Shown: positions 19,719 to 27,255 of the stretch, piece by piece
Layout of the letters: every line of letters starts with the position of its first letter
Numbering within the stretch: position 1 is the first letter of the stretch
NCBI GenBank assembly: GCA_021604645.1
Contig: BQJJ01000002.1
Location: forward strand, 124,001 to 188,000
Length of the DNA stretch: 64,000 nt
Source: Methyloligella sp.
GTDB taxonomy: Bacteria > Pseudomonadota > Alphaproteobacteria > Rhizobiales > HXMU1428-3
Direction of reading: 5' to 3'
The notes under the pieces: generated by a model
What the model saw: the letters and a program-made list of their open reading frames with translations, nothing else
Database searches by the model: none
Told to the model about the DNA's origin: nothing
Program-made: the position numbers and the translations under genes

Positions 19719-20216
19719 TCACTTCCAAACCCAAAGTGGCTTGGCCACACCTTCGATATTTTGACGATTGATCGTTCCAAAATAACGGCTATCAAATGAA
19801 GTTTTATGGTCTGATAGGAGAAAAAACTCATCACTCTGGAGTACAAAACACCCCTGCCATTGGGGAAGTTTTCGTCCCTTTTGATCGTATTTTAAAGCCC
19901 CTGAAACAGCTTCTTTATTGATGAAAATGACATCACCAAAACGACAAATTTCATCGCTCTGCAGAGCAGCTATAGGCTTTAAAAGAGGCATGTTTACGGG
20001 CAAAACTCCAAGCTCATGAGCTTGTTTTTTGACATGAAATGGCAACCGAACAACGACAGTTTTTCCATGAGAAGGAGCCTCATTTACCACTCCGTAGAGC
20101 CCTCTTGGTACACTGTTGGAAGTGTTCCAAATGAGCTTACTTCGTAGATTTATGATCAAAGGAATACCCAGCAAACATACCCCCAAAAACATGCAAACCA
20201 GCGCCCTAATCCTCAT
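19719..20216 (-). CDS. TraF-like conjugal transfer S26 signal peptidase
   Basis: 165-residue inner-membrane serine peptidase of the S26C/TraF family, which matures and cyclises pilin in conjugation systems. One N-terminal membrane helix (ALVCMFLGVCLLGIPLII) is followed by the serine motif NTSNSVPRGLY, the catalytic-lysine stretch LLKPIAALQSDEICR, and the late box FFLLSDHKTSFDSRYFG. It overlaps the excisionase-like gene by 11 bp, implying one mRNA, and lies about 170 bp ahead of the relaxase gene. No pilus genes are in view, so its substrate is missing from the window. Confidence 0.85.
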   Translation of the reverse strand: MRIRALVCMFLGVCLLGIPLIINLRSKLIWNTSNSVPRGLYGVVNEAPSHGKTVVVRLPFHVKKQAHELGVLPVNMPLLKPIAALQSDEICRFGDVIFINKEAVSGALKYDQKGRKLPQWQGCFVLQSDEFFLLSDHKTSFDSRYFGTINRQNIEGVAKPLWVWK

Positions 20217-20445
20217 CAGTTAAACCCGATGTAGAGATCCGCAAACGCTTTTCTGACCAGGCTTCAAGGTCATCAATATGATAAACAATCCGCCCGCCAT
20301 GCTTGCGAAACTTAGGGCCAGTCCCGATCCATCGAAGGTTATCAAGTGTGCGTGTTTGCAAGCGTAAATAATCAGCTGCTTCCTTGTTTGTCAGGTAAGG
20401 GCTTTCCTGTTGTTCTGATGTTTTTTTCTCATTCTCATCACTCAT
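20206..20445 (-). CDS. Small helix-turn-helix protein, excisionase/AlpA-like
   Basis: About 79 residues, starting at ATG 20445, which has GGAG six bases ahead (a longer frame opens at 20472 without such a site). The core SPYLTNKEAADYLRLQTRTL then DNLRWIGTGPKFRKHGGRIV is a winged helix of the MerR/excisionase type; HIDDLEAWSEKR closes it. Such proteins accompany TraF and DUF2285 genes in rhizobial integrative elements and act as transcriptional or excision regulators. Its end overlaps the start of the TraF-like gene. Confidence 0.8.
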   Translation of the reverse strand: MSDENEKKTSEQQESPYLTNKEAADYLRLQTRTLDNLRWIGTGPKFRKHGGRIVYHIDDLEAWSEKRLRISTSGLTDED

Positions 20446-20553
20446 CTTACACTCCAACTTTGGGGTTATCATTGAAGAAACAGTGAAAGAAAATGAGGGG
20501 ATTGGGGAGTGTCTAAATCAAAGCATAACCAAAACGACACCCCCCACTAAGTT

Positions 20554-21288
20554 TTATGATAATAGAGACAGATAATCATAATTCATGAGCTCATAGCCTC
20601 TTTTCACTAATCGCCTAACACGATCTTTAAGAAAGCGACTGGGACTTTTCCAAGCCTCGTCGGTACGGTCTTCACCATAAAGGAGTGAGGCAATGTCTCG
20701 ATAAGAAGAGCCATTTAAAGATGCATCCAGCGCTATCAAACAGTCTCTCAGCCTTTGTGTTGAGTTGGTCCAACGTGTCGTTTTATTGTTTGAAGTTTGA
20801 CTGATCACTTGATGCAGAAAATTAAGGTTTGTTGCCATATTTTTTACAGATGAAAGTCCATGGCATTCAAACGAAACTTTCAATCGACCATCTCGAACAG
20901 AAGAACCTTGAGAAATCAAAGTGATGTTATGAGCACTATGTTTTAGCTGTATGAGTTCGCGTTTTCTTTCTATCAAGATCGTCTTATGGCATTTCATTTG
21001 AGAGATATCAAAATCACCTTCAAGGTCCTCACTTGCTTTCATAAACAGCTTATTTTTTAAGTTTTCATCTTGCCAAAAGATATCTGTATTCAAAGCTTTC
21101 AATTCGGGGTTTACAAGAAACTGTAAGCCCCATATTTGAGCCTGCAAACATGGTTTAGAAAGATGATAGAGTTTTGCTCCAGAACTATGTTTTTCGCAAG
21201 TTGGAACCAAATTTTGATACTGTTCAAAGCACTTACAATAGTCCTGGTTACGACGTAAAAATTCCCAGGTCCAGCCAGATCGATCCAA
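20554..21288 (-). CDS. DUF2285 (with N-terminal DUF6499-like) element protein
   Basis: 244 residues. The opening WTWEFLRRNQDYCKCFEQYQ matches the short N-terminal domain common in these element proteins, and the C-terminal QRLRDCLIALDASLNGSSYR then DIASLLYGEDRTDEAWKSPS and RLVKRGYELM is the DUF2285 DNA-binding-like domain. The function is unproven; it lies next to excisionase-like genes in many Hyphomicrobiales islands. The only start in frame is a TTG at 21288, and homology-like residues (DEYNDTRNLDRSG) continue upstream of it without any start codon, so the true N-terminus may be damaged or use a non-standard codon. Confidence 0.7.
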   Translation of the reverse strand: MDRSGWTWEFLRRNQDYCKCFEQYQNLVPTCEKHSSGAKLYHLSKPCLQAQIWGLQFLVNPELKALNTDIFWQDENLKNKLFMKASEDLEGDFDISQMKCHKTILIERKRELIQLKHSAHNITLISQGSSVRDGRLKVSFECHGLSSVKNMATNLNFLHQVISQTSNNKTTRWTNSTQRLRDCLIALDASLNGSSYRDIASLLYGEDRTDEAWKSPSRFLKDRVRRLVKRGYELMNYDYLSLLS

Positions 21289-21536
21289 GTTTCTGGTGTC
21301 GTTATATTCGTCTACTGTAACTTGCGAAGCAGCCCTAAATCATTAATAGTAAGTGTTATTCTCATAGTTTCCCAAACCCACACCTAACGAATACTTCCCA
21401 ACCTCAAGAAATTCTTAGAAACATTACTTGACATTAACAGAAACCCTAAGCTTAAGTTCGTTAACGTGGCAATATTCACTCACCTTTTTAAAAATGTCAT
21501 CTTGAATTCATTGTGTTAGTTAATGACTATAAAAAT

Positions 21537-21560
21537 CCCCCGCGCATAAAGCGCGGGGGG
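21537..21560 (-). terminator. Strong terminator behind the DUF736 gene
   Basis: CCCCCGCGC / GCGCGGGGG, a 9-bp all-GC stem with a 5-nt loop, followed on the minus strand by ATTTTTATAG. It lies 19 bp past the DUF736 stop. Confidence 0.8.
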
Positions 21561-21578
21561 AAAGTTGAAATAAAAAAA

Positions 21579-21904
21579 TTAGTCAGTTGGATTCCAGATA
21601 ATCGCAAACACATCTGGATCATCAGAACCAGCAGCTTGTCCAAGATTAGCATAAAGCCGAGAGGTACCGAACTCTGGAGCAGTCAGACTTAAAGACACAT
21701 AGTCTTTGCCTAAACTGCTGGCGGTTTTGAGCCAACCGGCACCGATTTCAATATCTCCTGTTAGAACCCGATAATCGGGTTGGGTGGCGCTGGATTTTTG
21801 ATCATTAAGAACGATCTCTATCTCAGCTTGAATGCTGACAGTTTTAAGCTGGCCACGAAAGACACCATCTGATTGTTTTTTTCTACAAAACCAATTGCAA
21901 TCAT
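21579..21904 (-). pseudogene. DUF736 protein gene interrupted by a -1 shift at A-AAA-AAC
   Basis: ATG 21904 has a good GGAG site and encodes MIAIGFVEKN, then the same frame ends after 28 codons. One base back, the frame reads DGVFRGQLKTVSIQAEIEIV, later GDIEIGAGWLKTASSLGKDY and DDPDVFAIIWNPTD, the complete body of a DUF736 protein (about 108 residues in total, normal for the family). The switch is at the heptamer AAAAAAC (21881 to 21875, minus strand), phased as A-AAA-AAC in the start frame, the classic -1 slippery sequence. Either a base was lost from the A-run (gene inactive or an assembly error) or translation shifts frame there. DUF736 genes are hallmark cargo of rhizobial integrative elements. 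Confidence 0.75.
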
Positions 21905-22347
21905 CGTATGAACTCCTTTTATATAATATCCCGCAAGGCCAATCCTCGCGGAATACGGTCTGGAGACACAGGAGAGCCTAGCCCTAAAGAGAACCGCTCG
22001 GCTGCAATGCAATGAAAGACCATCAATGAATAAATTTTTTGAAATGGAAACCACCGCGAGGAAACAACTTTTATTAAAAGTTAGGGAAAAAAATTACTTT
22101 GTGATGGTTTCTCTAATCTGTGGCGTCTCAACTAAAGTCAGAGTACCGTTCCGCAAATATGGGCTTAGAAGATAAATAAAGAACGGCTTATGAGACTGAA
22201 AAATAGGTTTAGAAAAAAACAATCATATAGACAGGCAACGGCTAAAATTAAAACTTCTCACTGGCAAGATGAGATAAGAAAAATCTCACAACAAAGACCA
22301 TCATCACCCCTCTTCACATCTGACAAGAAAGTTGAGAAAGGGGGTTT
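21905..22347. other. Leader and spacer upstream of the DUF736 gene
   Basis: Non-coding. The part nearest the gene (about 21930-22030) is richer in GC than its surroundings and can form small hairpins such as CCGC...GCGG around 21931-21954; the rest is AT-rich and featureless. Confidence 0.35.
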
Positions 22348-22555
22348 TTAAACCGCTCGCTCACGCAATGCCATATAAAACAAGCTGCCCCAGATTGACT
22401 CTCTCGCCTCCCATTGCCAAACCAGAATGCCTGCCTGATCCATATGATCTTGCAAACTTAAAACCACTGACAGATACATAGATAACCAACTTTGATGGCC
22501 CTCATGCGTGAGATTTTTAGGACAAACGAACATAAATGAGAACAAGTTTTTTCAT
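22348..22555 (-). pseudogene. Small island protein of unknown function with a frame break after the start
   Basis: A clear start (AGAGG seven bases before ATG 22555) opens ATG followed by six A, but that frame stops after 12 codons. The +1 frame, entered if one A is removed, gives a 68-residue protein with a coherent middle (LTHEGHQSWLSMYLSVVLSL, then QDHMDQAGILVWQWEARESI). I do not recognise the family. As with the DUF736 gene, the break is exactly in an A-run, so a one-base length change or a sequence error is the likely cause. Confidence 0.4.
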
Positions 22556-22584
22556 CTCAACACCTCTTCCTTCAATCATTTCAC

Positions 22585-22702
22585 AGCAAAGGGGAGCGAG
22601 GCTTAAAGGCGCATCTGTAGGCCCGCTGTTTAAGGGAAACGCACCCGCAAGGGCCGCAAAGAGGTACGACTGGAGGACTGTTGATGCGTAGCTGTTTGCT
22701 CC
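22585..22702. ncRNA. Possible structured RNA element in the island
   Basis: A GC-rich patch in AT-rich surroundings that can fold into nested helices: AGCAAA/TTTGCT (22585-22590 with 22695-22700) or GGAGC/GCTCC, CGCATC/GATGCG (22610-22615 with 22683-22688) and GGCCC/GGGCC (22620-22624 with 22651-22655), plus a GGG/CCC tip. A 64-codon open frame crosses it on the minus strand but has no ribosome site. No known RNA class is recognised. Confidence 0.25.
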
Positions 22703-22834
22703 TAAAATACATTACAAGAACCAAACAGTTGTGCGCCCCGACAGTGGACCTAAGATCAAGTCTGCTGTGAATCAAAATGCTTAGAATTGATGTTTTTTGT
22801 CTTAAGGACTACGCAATTGGTCAACCAATTGACT

Positions 22835-23203
22835 CTATTTATTTTCACATGCTGTTACTCTGATCATATCAACAAATGACTTTTGCAAACGCTCTGGCAA
22901 TTGACGCAAAGCTTTGAGTAACATTATTTCATTTGATGTTGGTTCTAACATTTCAACACCTTCATAGGTTTCCCTACATCCAGCAAAAAGAATCTCAACG
23001 GGAATTTCAAAAATTTGAGACAAAGCCCAAAGACGACCTGCTGATATACGGTTCGTCGCGTTTTCATATTTTTGTATTTGTTGAAATGTCACCCCAAGTT
23101 GTTCACCAATATAATGTTGCGAGTAACCTGCCAGACAGCGCTGCATACGCAAATTATGTCCAACAATACAGTCAAATCTTTGCATTTCTTGCTTACAGTT
23201 CAT
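22835..23203 (-). CDS. XRE-family helix-turn-helix repressor
   Basis: 122 residues, Cro/C1-type regulator. The DNA-binding domain spans about residues 12-70: VGHNLRMQRCLAGYSQHYIG, EQLGVTFQQIQKYENATNRI, SAGRLWALSQIFEIPVEILF. The C-terminal 40 residues are helical with LLKALRQLPERLQKSFVDMI. A GGAG site precedes ATG 23203. It is divergent from a second XRE gene, with a palindrome between them, an arrangement typical of switch regions in mobile elements. In alphaproteobacteria this family is often chromosomal too, so island membership is inferred from position. Confidence 0.85.
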   Translation of the reverse strand: MNCKQEMQRFDCIVGHNLRMQRCLAGYSQHYIGEQLGVTFQQIQKYENATNRISAGRLWALSQIFEIPVEILFAGCRETYEGVEMLEPTSNEIMLLKALRQLPERLQKSFVDMIRVTACENK

Positions 23204-23243
23204 AAAGGCTCTCCGTTCATGATCCTAAATAAAATATACAATA

Positions 23244-23256
23244 TACGATAATCGTA
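23244..23256. promoter_or_regulatory. Palindromic operator between divergent XRE genes
   Basis: TACGAT-A-ATCGTA, a perfect 6-bp inverted repeat around one base, 41 bp before the minus-strand XRE start and 65 bp before the plus-strand one. Likely bound by one of the two XRE proteins. Confidence 0.5.
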
Positions 23257-23320
23257 CGCAAGAAAATTTAACAATTGATACCGCTAGTGCTTGTACAACG
23301 TCAGCAAAAACACAAAGTTT

Positions 23321-23554
23321 ATGAGCAAAAGAAATATAGCGGGCCCTCGTATTAAAGAGGCACGATTAAAAGCCAATATGAACCAAGCGGACTTAGCCGC
23401 TGCCCTTTCGGTTGATTATGACATCACGTTAGACCGGTCTGATATTTCCGAAATAGAAACCCAAGTTCGCGGCATCAAAGACTATGAACTGGATGCTATC
23501 GCCCAGATTTTAGACGTGGATGTAACTTGGTTGCTGCGCGGAGAAGAGGCCTGA
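23321..23554 (+). CDS. Small XRE-family helix-turn-helix protein
   Basis: 77 residues starting at ATG 23321; the frame is open from 23291 but only this start gives the normal domain edge. Nearly the whole protein is one HTH_3 domain: PRIKEARLKANMNQADLAAA, then SVDYDITLDRSDISEIETQV and LDAIAQILDVDVTWLLRGEE. No ligand or protease domain. It precedes the kinase-helicase gene at 23788 on the same strand by 233 bp, so it could be the local regulator of the defence-like cassette (inference); no operator is seen directly in front of that gene. Confidence 0.8.
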   Translation: MSKRNIAGPRIKEARLKANMNQADLAAALSVDYDITLDRSDISEIETQVRGIKDYELDAIAQILDVDVTWLLRGEEA

Positions 23555-23787
23555 TTATTAGGTGTGCCTCTTAAAACACCTTGTTTTTAACCCATTTCTT
23601 TTGGGGTTAGTTTTTTTATCAAAGACCACTTTTCTGGACCGGACAGACCTAAATCAGTTAATACTATAATTGGCAAACAGTGTTCCTGAGCTGTTTTATA
23701 TATTGAAATATACATCGATTTTTTAAATTCTGTGGATAATAAGTAATTGCCCTCCCAGTTATTTAAAGATGTGATCAATATAAAAAT

Positions 23788-26700
23788 ATGAAAATTAAAA
23801 AACGGAAGTTACCAACACTCGACGATTTATTTGAATGTTATGATCATTACTTAGTCCCCCCCAATGATAACACATGGCAACCCGCTTTAGTTCAGGCACG
23901 AAGGCGAGACGATAGTGAATTTGTTCTAGTAAAATCCTGGCGAAAGACTGGAGCAGCAATTGATACGGACCTTCGAGACCTATGGAGACGAGAAGCTCTC
24001 CAAGCTGATCGCTTAAAATCGCGACCAGGCGCTGAAGAGCTTCTTGTACCAATAATTGAAACATCAGAAACACAAGATTCTTTCTATGCGGTGATGCCAG
24101 GAGAATGGACACCATTGAGCGTTAAGCTCCGTAATTGCACACAACAACATTGGCTTCGTAATTTAAACACTTTTTCGAACCGGCAATATTTATGGCGTAA
24201 CGTACGGAGATTATTTGATGGACTCAAACTCATTCATGATCAACGCGTTGTATATGGAGGCCTAAACGAACACTCAATCTACACAGCAAGTGACCATGAG
24301 ATTGATTTTCGAATTGGCGGCTTTGAATGGTGTGCGAATATGAATGAATCATCTGTTGGGCCTAAATCCAATATTGCCTTTTCACCAACAGATGACTTTG
24401 CCTCGATAGGAAGTATTGTTACTTCATTACTTAGAGGAGTAAACCATGATGATGAGGTAGATAGTATTCTCCCCCCCGATTTTTCTTTAAGTGAGCGCGC
24501 ACTGCTTCGAGCATTGACTAATCCAATTGAACCTGGCCATCTTGATCGACGCCGTATAGAAGAACTGCTAGTTGACGTCGAAAAAGACTTTATTGTTTCA
24601 GGCTGGGGAGAAAATGGGCGATATCTTTTGGGAATTCAGCTAAACGGCAATAGTTTATCCGAGGTGATAAGAAAAGCCTCTGACGGTCAAATTAATCTGA
24701 GGGATCGTCAAGAGCAATTATCTTTTATTAAGGCAGATATAGAAGCTGGTTCAGAAATTATTGTCTACTCAGAAAATGATGCTTGGCTTCTCGGGCAGTC
24801 ATTAGCATACAAACTCATCCCTGACGGAACCGATGATAAAAAATGGAAAGCAGCGAAAATCAACAAAGCACAACCACGCGACAAACTACCTTTCAGGAAT
24901 ATAGAACCTCGTTCATTTCCCTCAGGGGCAATTGAAATCGATCTATTGGCCAATATATCTTTCCGAATGAGAAATCTTGGAAGTCGCGTTAATGATTGGA
25001 CCTCATTGATAAAAAATGGGGATGAAAATGATGAACCAGAAACTTATGTCCGACTGGGAATGTTATTAACGGACGTGGTCCTAACAGTATCATCCGCAGT
25101 TTCAGCGATACCTGTAAAAATCGTCGAACGCAAAGTTGGGAAAATTCTACTGTGTGCCGCTGATGTTGATGAATTCAAAGGCCTCCGTTCTACACTACGT
25201 CTTAAAGAGCCCGCTCGAAACCTGCAGTGCATTTTCGAGCTTGAGGAAGATGAATATGACTGCACATGGACTTTACGGTCTTCAGCAACTATTGGAACTC
25301 GAAATACAGAGATTGTATCTGTAACCTTCGATAAGGCCATCACTAAATCCGGCCAACGATATTATCAATTTTTGATAAACGGAAAACTCCCTGATGATGA
25401 TAATCTATTTCTTTCCAAATCCCTTGATAGTAATCCTTATAGCGTAGTAAAACGCCGAACCAAGTTACTTGCTAATTTGAAAACACACAAAGAGTTGCTG
25501 AACACTTTAGACGACCCTGAATCTACTCTTAGTGAAACAGCTCGCCAGCCATTGGCTGAAGACCAAGAGTACAAGGAGATGGACCCTTCAAAACAACTTG
25601 CCCTTCAAACCATATGGCGTAAAACGCCCATGCAAGCTATCGTAGGCCCCCCTGGCGTTGGTAAAACACATCTACTCTCCGACTATACCCGCAGAATCCT
25701 AGAGGAAAATCCTGGCTCCCGTATTCTCGTTACAGCTCAAGGACATCAAGCTCTCGACAATGCTGGTCAAAAACTAAGTCACATGACTAGTAATTTAGCT
25801 AATAATAATGAACTAATGGTGGTCCGCTCACAGTCAGACCGTTCCCAAGCTAACAAAGAATTGTTTGCTTCAACTCATGCTCGCAATCTACTGGAATGTG
25901 TTGAAAAAAGTACTTTATTTCAACAAGCCCCTTCTGAACAGCAGAAAGCCTTAAAGGAATTACTTGAATTATCTCAATCCACTGACGAAAACACCAATAG
26001 TGACCGCGCAACTGAGTTACGTTCATTTGAAACCACAGTTATGCATTCAGCAGCTGTGCTGTTATCAACAACAAACTCAAGTGAGCTGGCACGTCTTATT
26101 GAGGATGGTGCCCTGTTTGATGAAGTGATCATTGAGGAAGCAGCGAAAGCAACAGGGCCAGAGCTACTTGCACCATTGCTTTTGTCAATGCAACGATTAC
26201 TGATTGGTGATCACAGACAGCTCCCAGCATTTGATAGCGAACGACTTTTGGATTTGTTGGAAGATCCTGACACCGTCGCGAAAATCCTAAAAGACAGTGA
26301 GAAAATAGCGGGTTCTTTGTTTCGTGATCATGGCCTTGAAAAACTCTTAGAAGTTTCAAGCGATGATGATCAATTGGCGCTCATATGTGATCAAGCCAAA
26401 TCTTTAGTTCTGTTATTCGCACGTTTTATAGAAAAAGATGAAAAGCGAAGTATTCTTTATCCTAAAGCTGCACGCCTGTCAGTTGAACTTACTGAACAGA
26501 GGCGTATGCATCCTGTCATTTGCGATCTTGTATCCAGTGTCTTTTATGACAATAAACTTGTGACAAGTATCTCAGCGAAAGAAAAGTTCAAGAAAACAGA
26601 CTTTCCAATAAATCATCTGTCCAGGCAAATTCCTAATACTCCGATCGTGTGGGTAGATCTGCCCTATATTCAAAAGGAGGGAGGTTGTGAGGAGTTTACA

Positions 26701-27255
26701 CCAAGATATCATAATCCAGCTGAACAGGATGTAGTACTTTCTATTATTAAACAAATGCAGCCTGCGAAACAAAACACACAAACTTCGATGGCGATATTAT
26801 CACCCTATAGACAGCAAGTTGACCGACTTAATCGCAAGATAAGGGATAAAGCTAACTCACTAGAATATTTAGATCATTTCCAGTCAGCTGCTTCGTCTGG
26901 CGCTTGGGCAGGAACGGTTGATGCATTTCAAGGGAGTGAGGCAGATGTGGTTATAGTTTCATTGGTGAGAAACAATGATAACTTTGGCAGATCTGCTTTG
27001 GGTTTCGTCAGTGACCCAAGACGTATGGGTGTGCTTCTTAGTCGTGCAAAACATCAGCTTATTCTTGTAGGTAGTTATGATTTTTTTCAAGCTCAAGCGA
27101 GACGTTTTTCACAAACTCAGAATGATAAAACAGGAGCAGGCTGCATTCCTGACCTAATGGATAAATTAAAAAGCCTTCGTAAAGGATCCGATTCTTCTAC
27201 TCCGCCTAAATTTGTTATTGTACCTTCATCAAGCTTTACTGGAGAGCAGCTATGA
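23788..27255 (+). CDS. mkoA: Mokosh type I MkoA-like protein: kinase-like domain fused to SF1 helicase
   Basis: 1155 residues. Residues 35-215 have a protein-kinase-like fold: FVLVKSW with the ATP-lysine K49, helix-C Glu near E69, GLKLIHDQRVVYGGLNEHSI in the catalytic-loop position, and DDFASIGSIVTSLLRG as helix F. The HRD Asp and the DFG Asp are not conserved (YGG at 156-158; IGGFE at 176-180), so it looks like a pseudokinase. From about 600 comes a Upf1-like (COG1112) superfamily 1 helicase: IVGPPGVGKTHL (Walker A), DEVIIEEAAKATGPELL (Walker B), LIGDHRQLPAF, LTEQRRMHPVICDLV, and GTVDAFQGSEADVVIVSLVR with PRRMGVLLSRAKHQL. Its stop overlaps the PLD nuclease start (ATGA). STK-helicase plus PLD nuclease is the published composition of type I Mokosh anti-phage systems. 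No clear ribosome site precedes ATG 23788. Confidence 0.8.
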   Translation: MKIKKRKLPTLDDLFECYDHYLVPPNDNTWQPALVQARRRDDSEFVLVKSWRKTGAAIDTDLRDLWRREALQADRLKSRPGAEELLVPIIETSETQDSFYAVMPGEWTPLSVKLRNCTQQHWLRNLNTFSNRQYLWRNVRRLFDGLKLIHDQRVVYGGLNEHSIYTASDHEIDFRIGGFEWCANMNESSVGPKSNIAFSPTDDFASIGSIVTSLLRGVNHDDEVDSILPPDFSLSERALLRALTNPIEPGHLDRRRIEELLVDVEKDFIVSGWGENGRYLLGIQLNGNSLSEVIRKASDGQINLRDRQEQLSFIKADIEAGSEIIVYSENDAWLLGQSLAYKLIPDGTDDKKWKAAKINKAQPRDKLPFRNIEPRSFPSGAIEIDLLANISFRMRNLGSRVNDWTSLIKNGDENDEPETYVRLGMLLTDVVLTVSSAVSAIPVKIVERKVGKILLCAADVDEFKGLRSTLRLKEPARNLQCIFELEEDEYDCTWTLRSSATIGTRNTEIVSVTFDKAITKSGQRYYQFLINGKLPDDDNLFLSKSLDSNPYSVVKRRTKLLANLKTHKELLNTLDDPESTLSETARQPLAEDQEYKEMDPSKQLALQTIWRKTPMQAIVGPPGVGKTHLLSDYTRRILEENPGSRILVTAQGHQALDNAGQKLSHMTSNLANNNELMVVRSQSDRSQANKELFASTHARNLLECVEKSTLFQQAPSEQQKALKELLELSQSTDENTNSDRATELRSFETTVMHSAAVLLSTTNSSELARLIEDGALFDEVIIEEAAKATGPELLAPLLLSMQRLLIGDHRQLPAFDSERLLDLLEDPDTVAKILKDSEKIAGSLFRDHGLEKLLEVSSDDDQLALICDQAKSLVLLFARFIEKDEKRSILYPKAARLSVELTEQRRMHPVICDLVSSVFYDNKLVTSISAKEKFKKTDFPINHLSRQIPNTPIVWVDLPYIQKEGGCEEFTPRYHNPAEQDVVLSIIKQMQPAKQNTQTSMAILSPYRQQVDRLNRKIRDKANSLEYLDHFQSAASSGAWAGTVDAFQGSEADVVIVSLVRNNDNFGRSALGFVSDPRRMGVLLSRAKHQLILVGSYDFFQAQARRFSQTQNDKTGAGCIPDLMDKLKSLRKGSDSSTPPKFVIVPSSSFTGEQL

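Noticed and set aside
22581-22775. 64-codon minus-strand frame
   Set aside because: No start signal; its codons run through the GC-rich foldable patch, which explains the open frame better.
23587-23778. 63-codon minus-strand frame upstream of mkoA
   Set aside because: Start is a weak TTG without a ribosome site and the sequence would occupy the only promoter space of mkoA; possible but not supportable.
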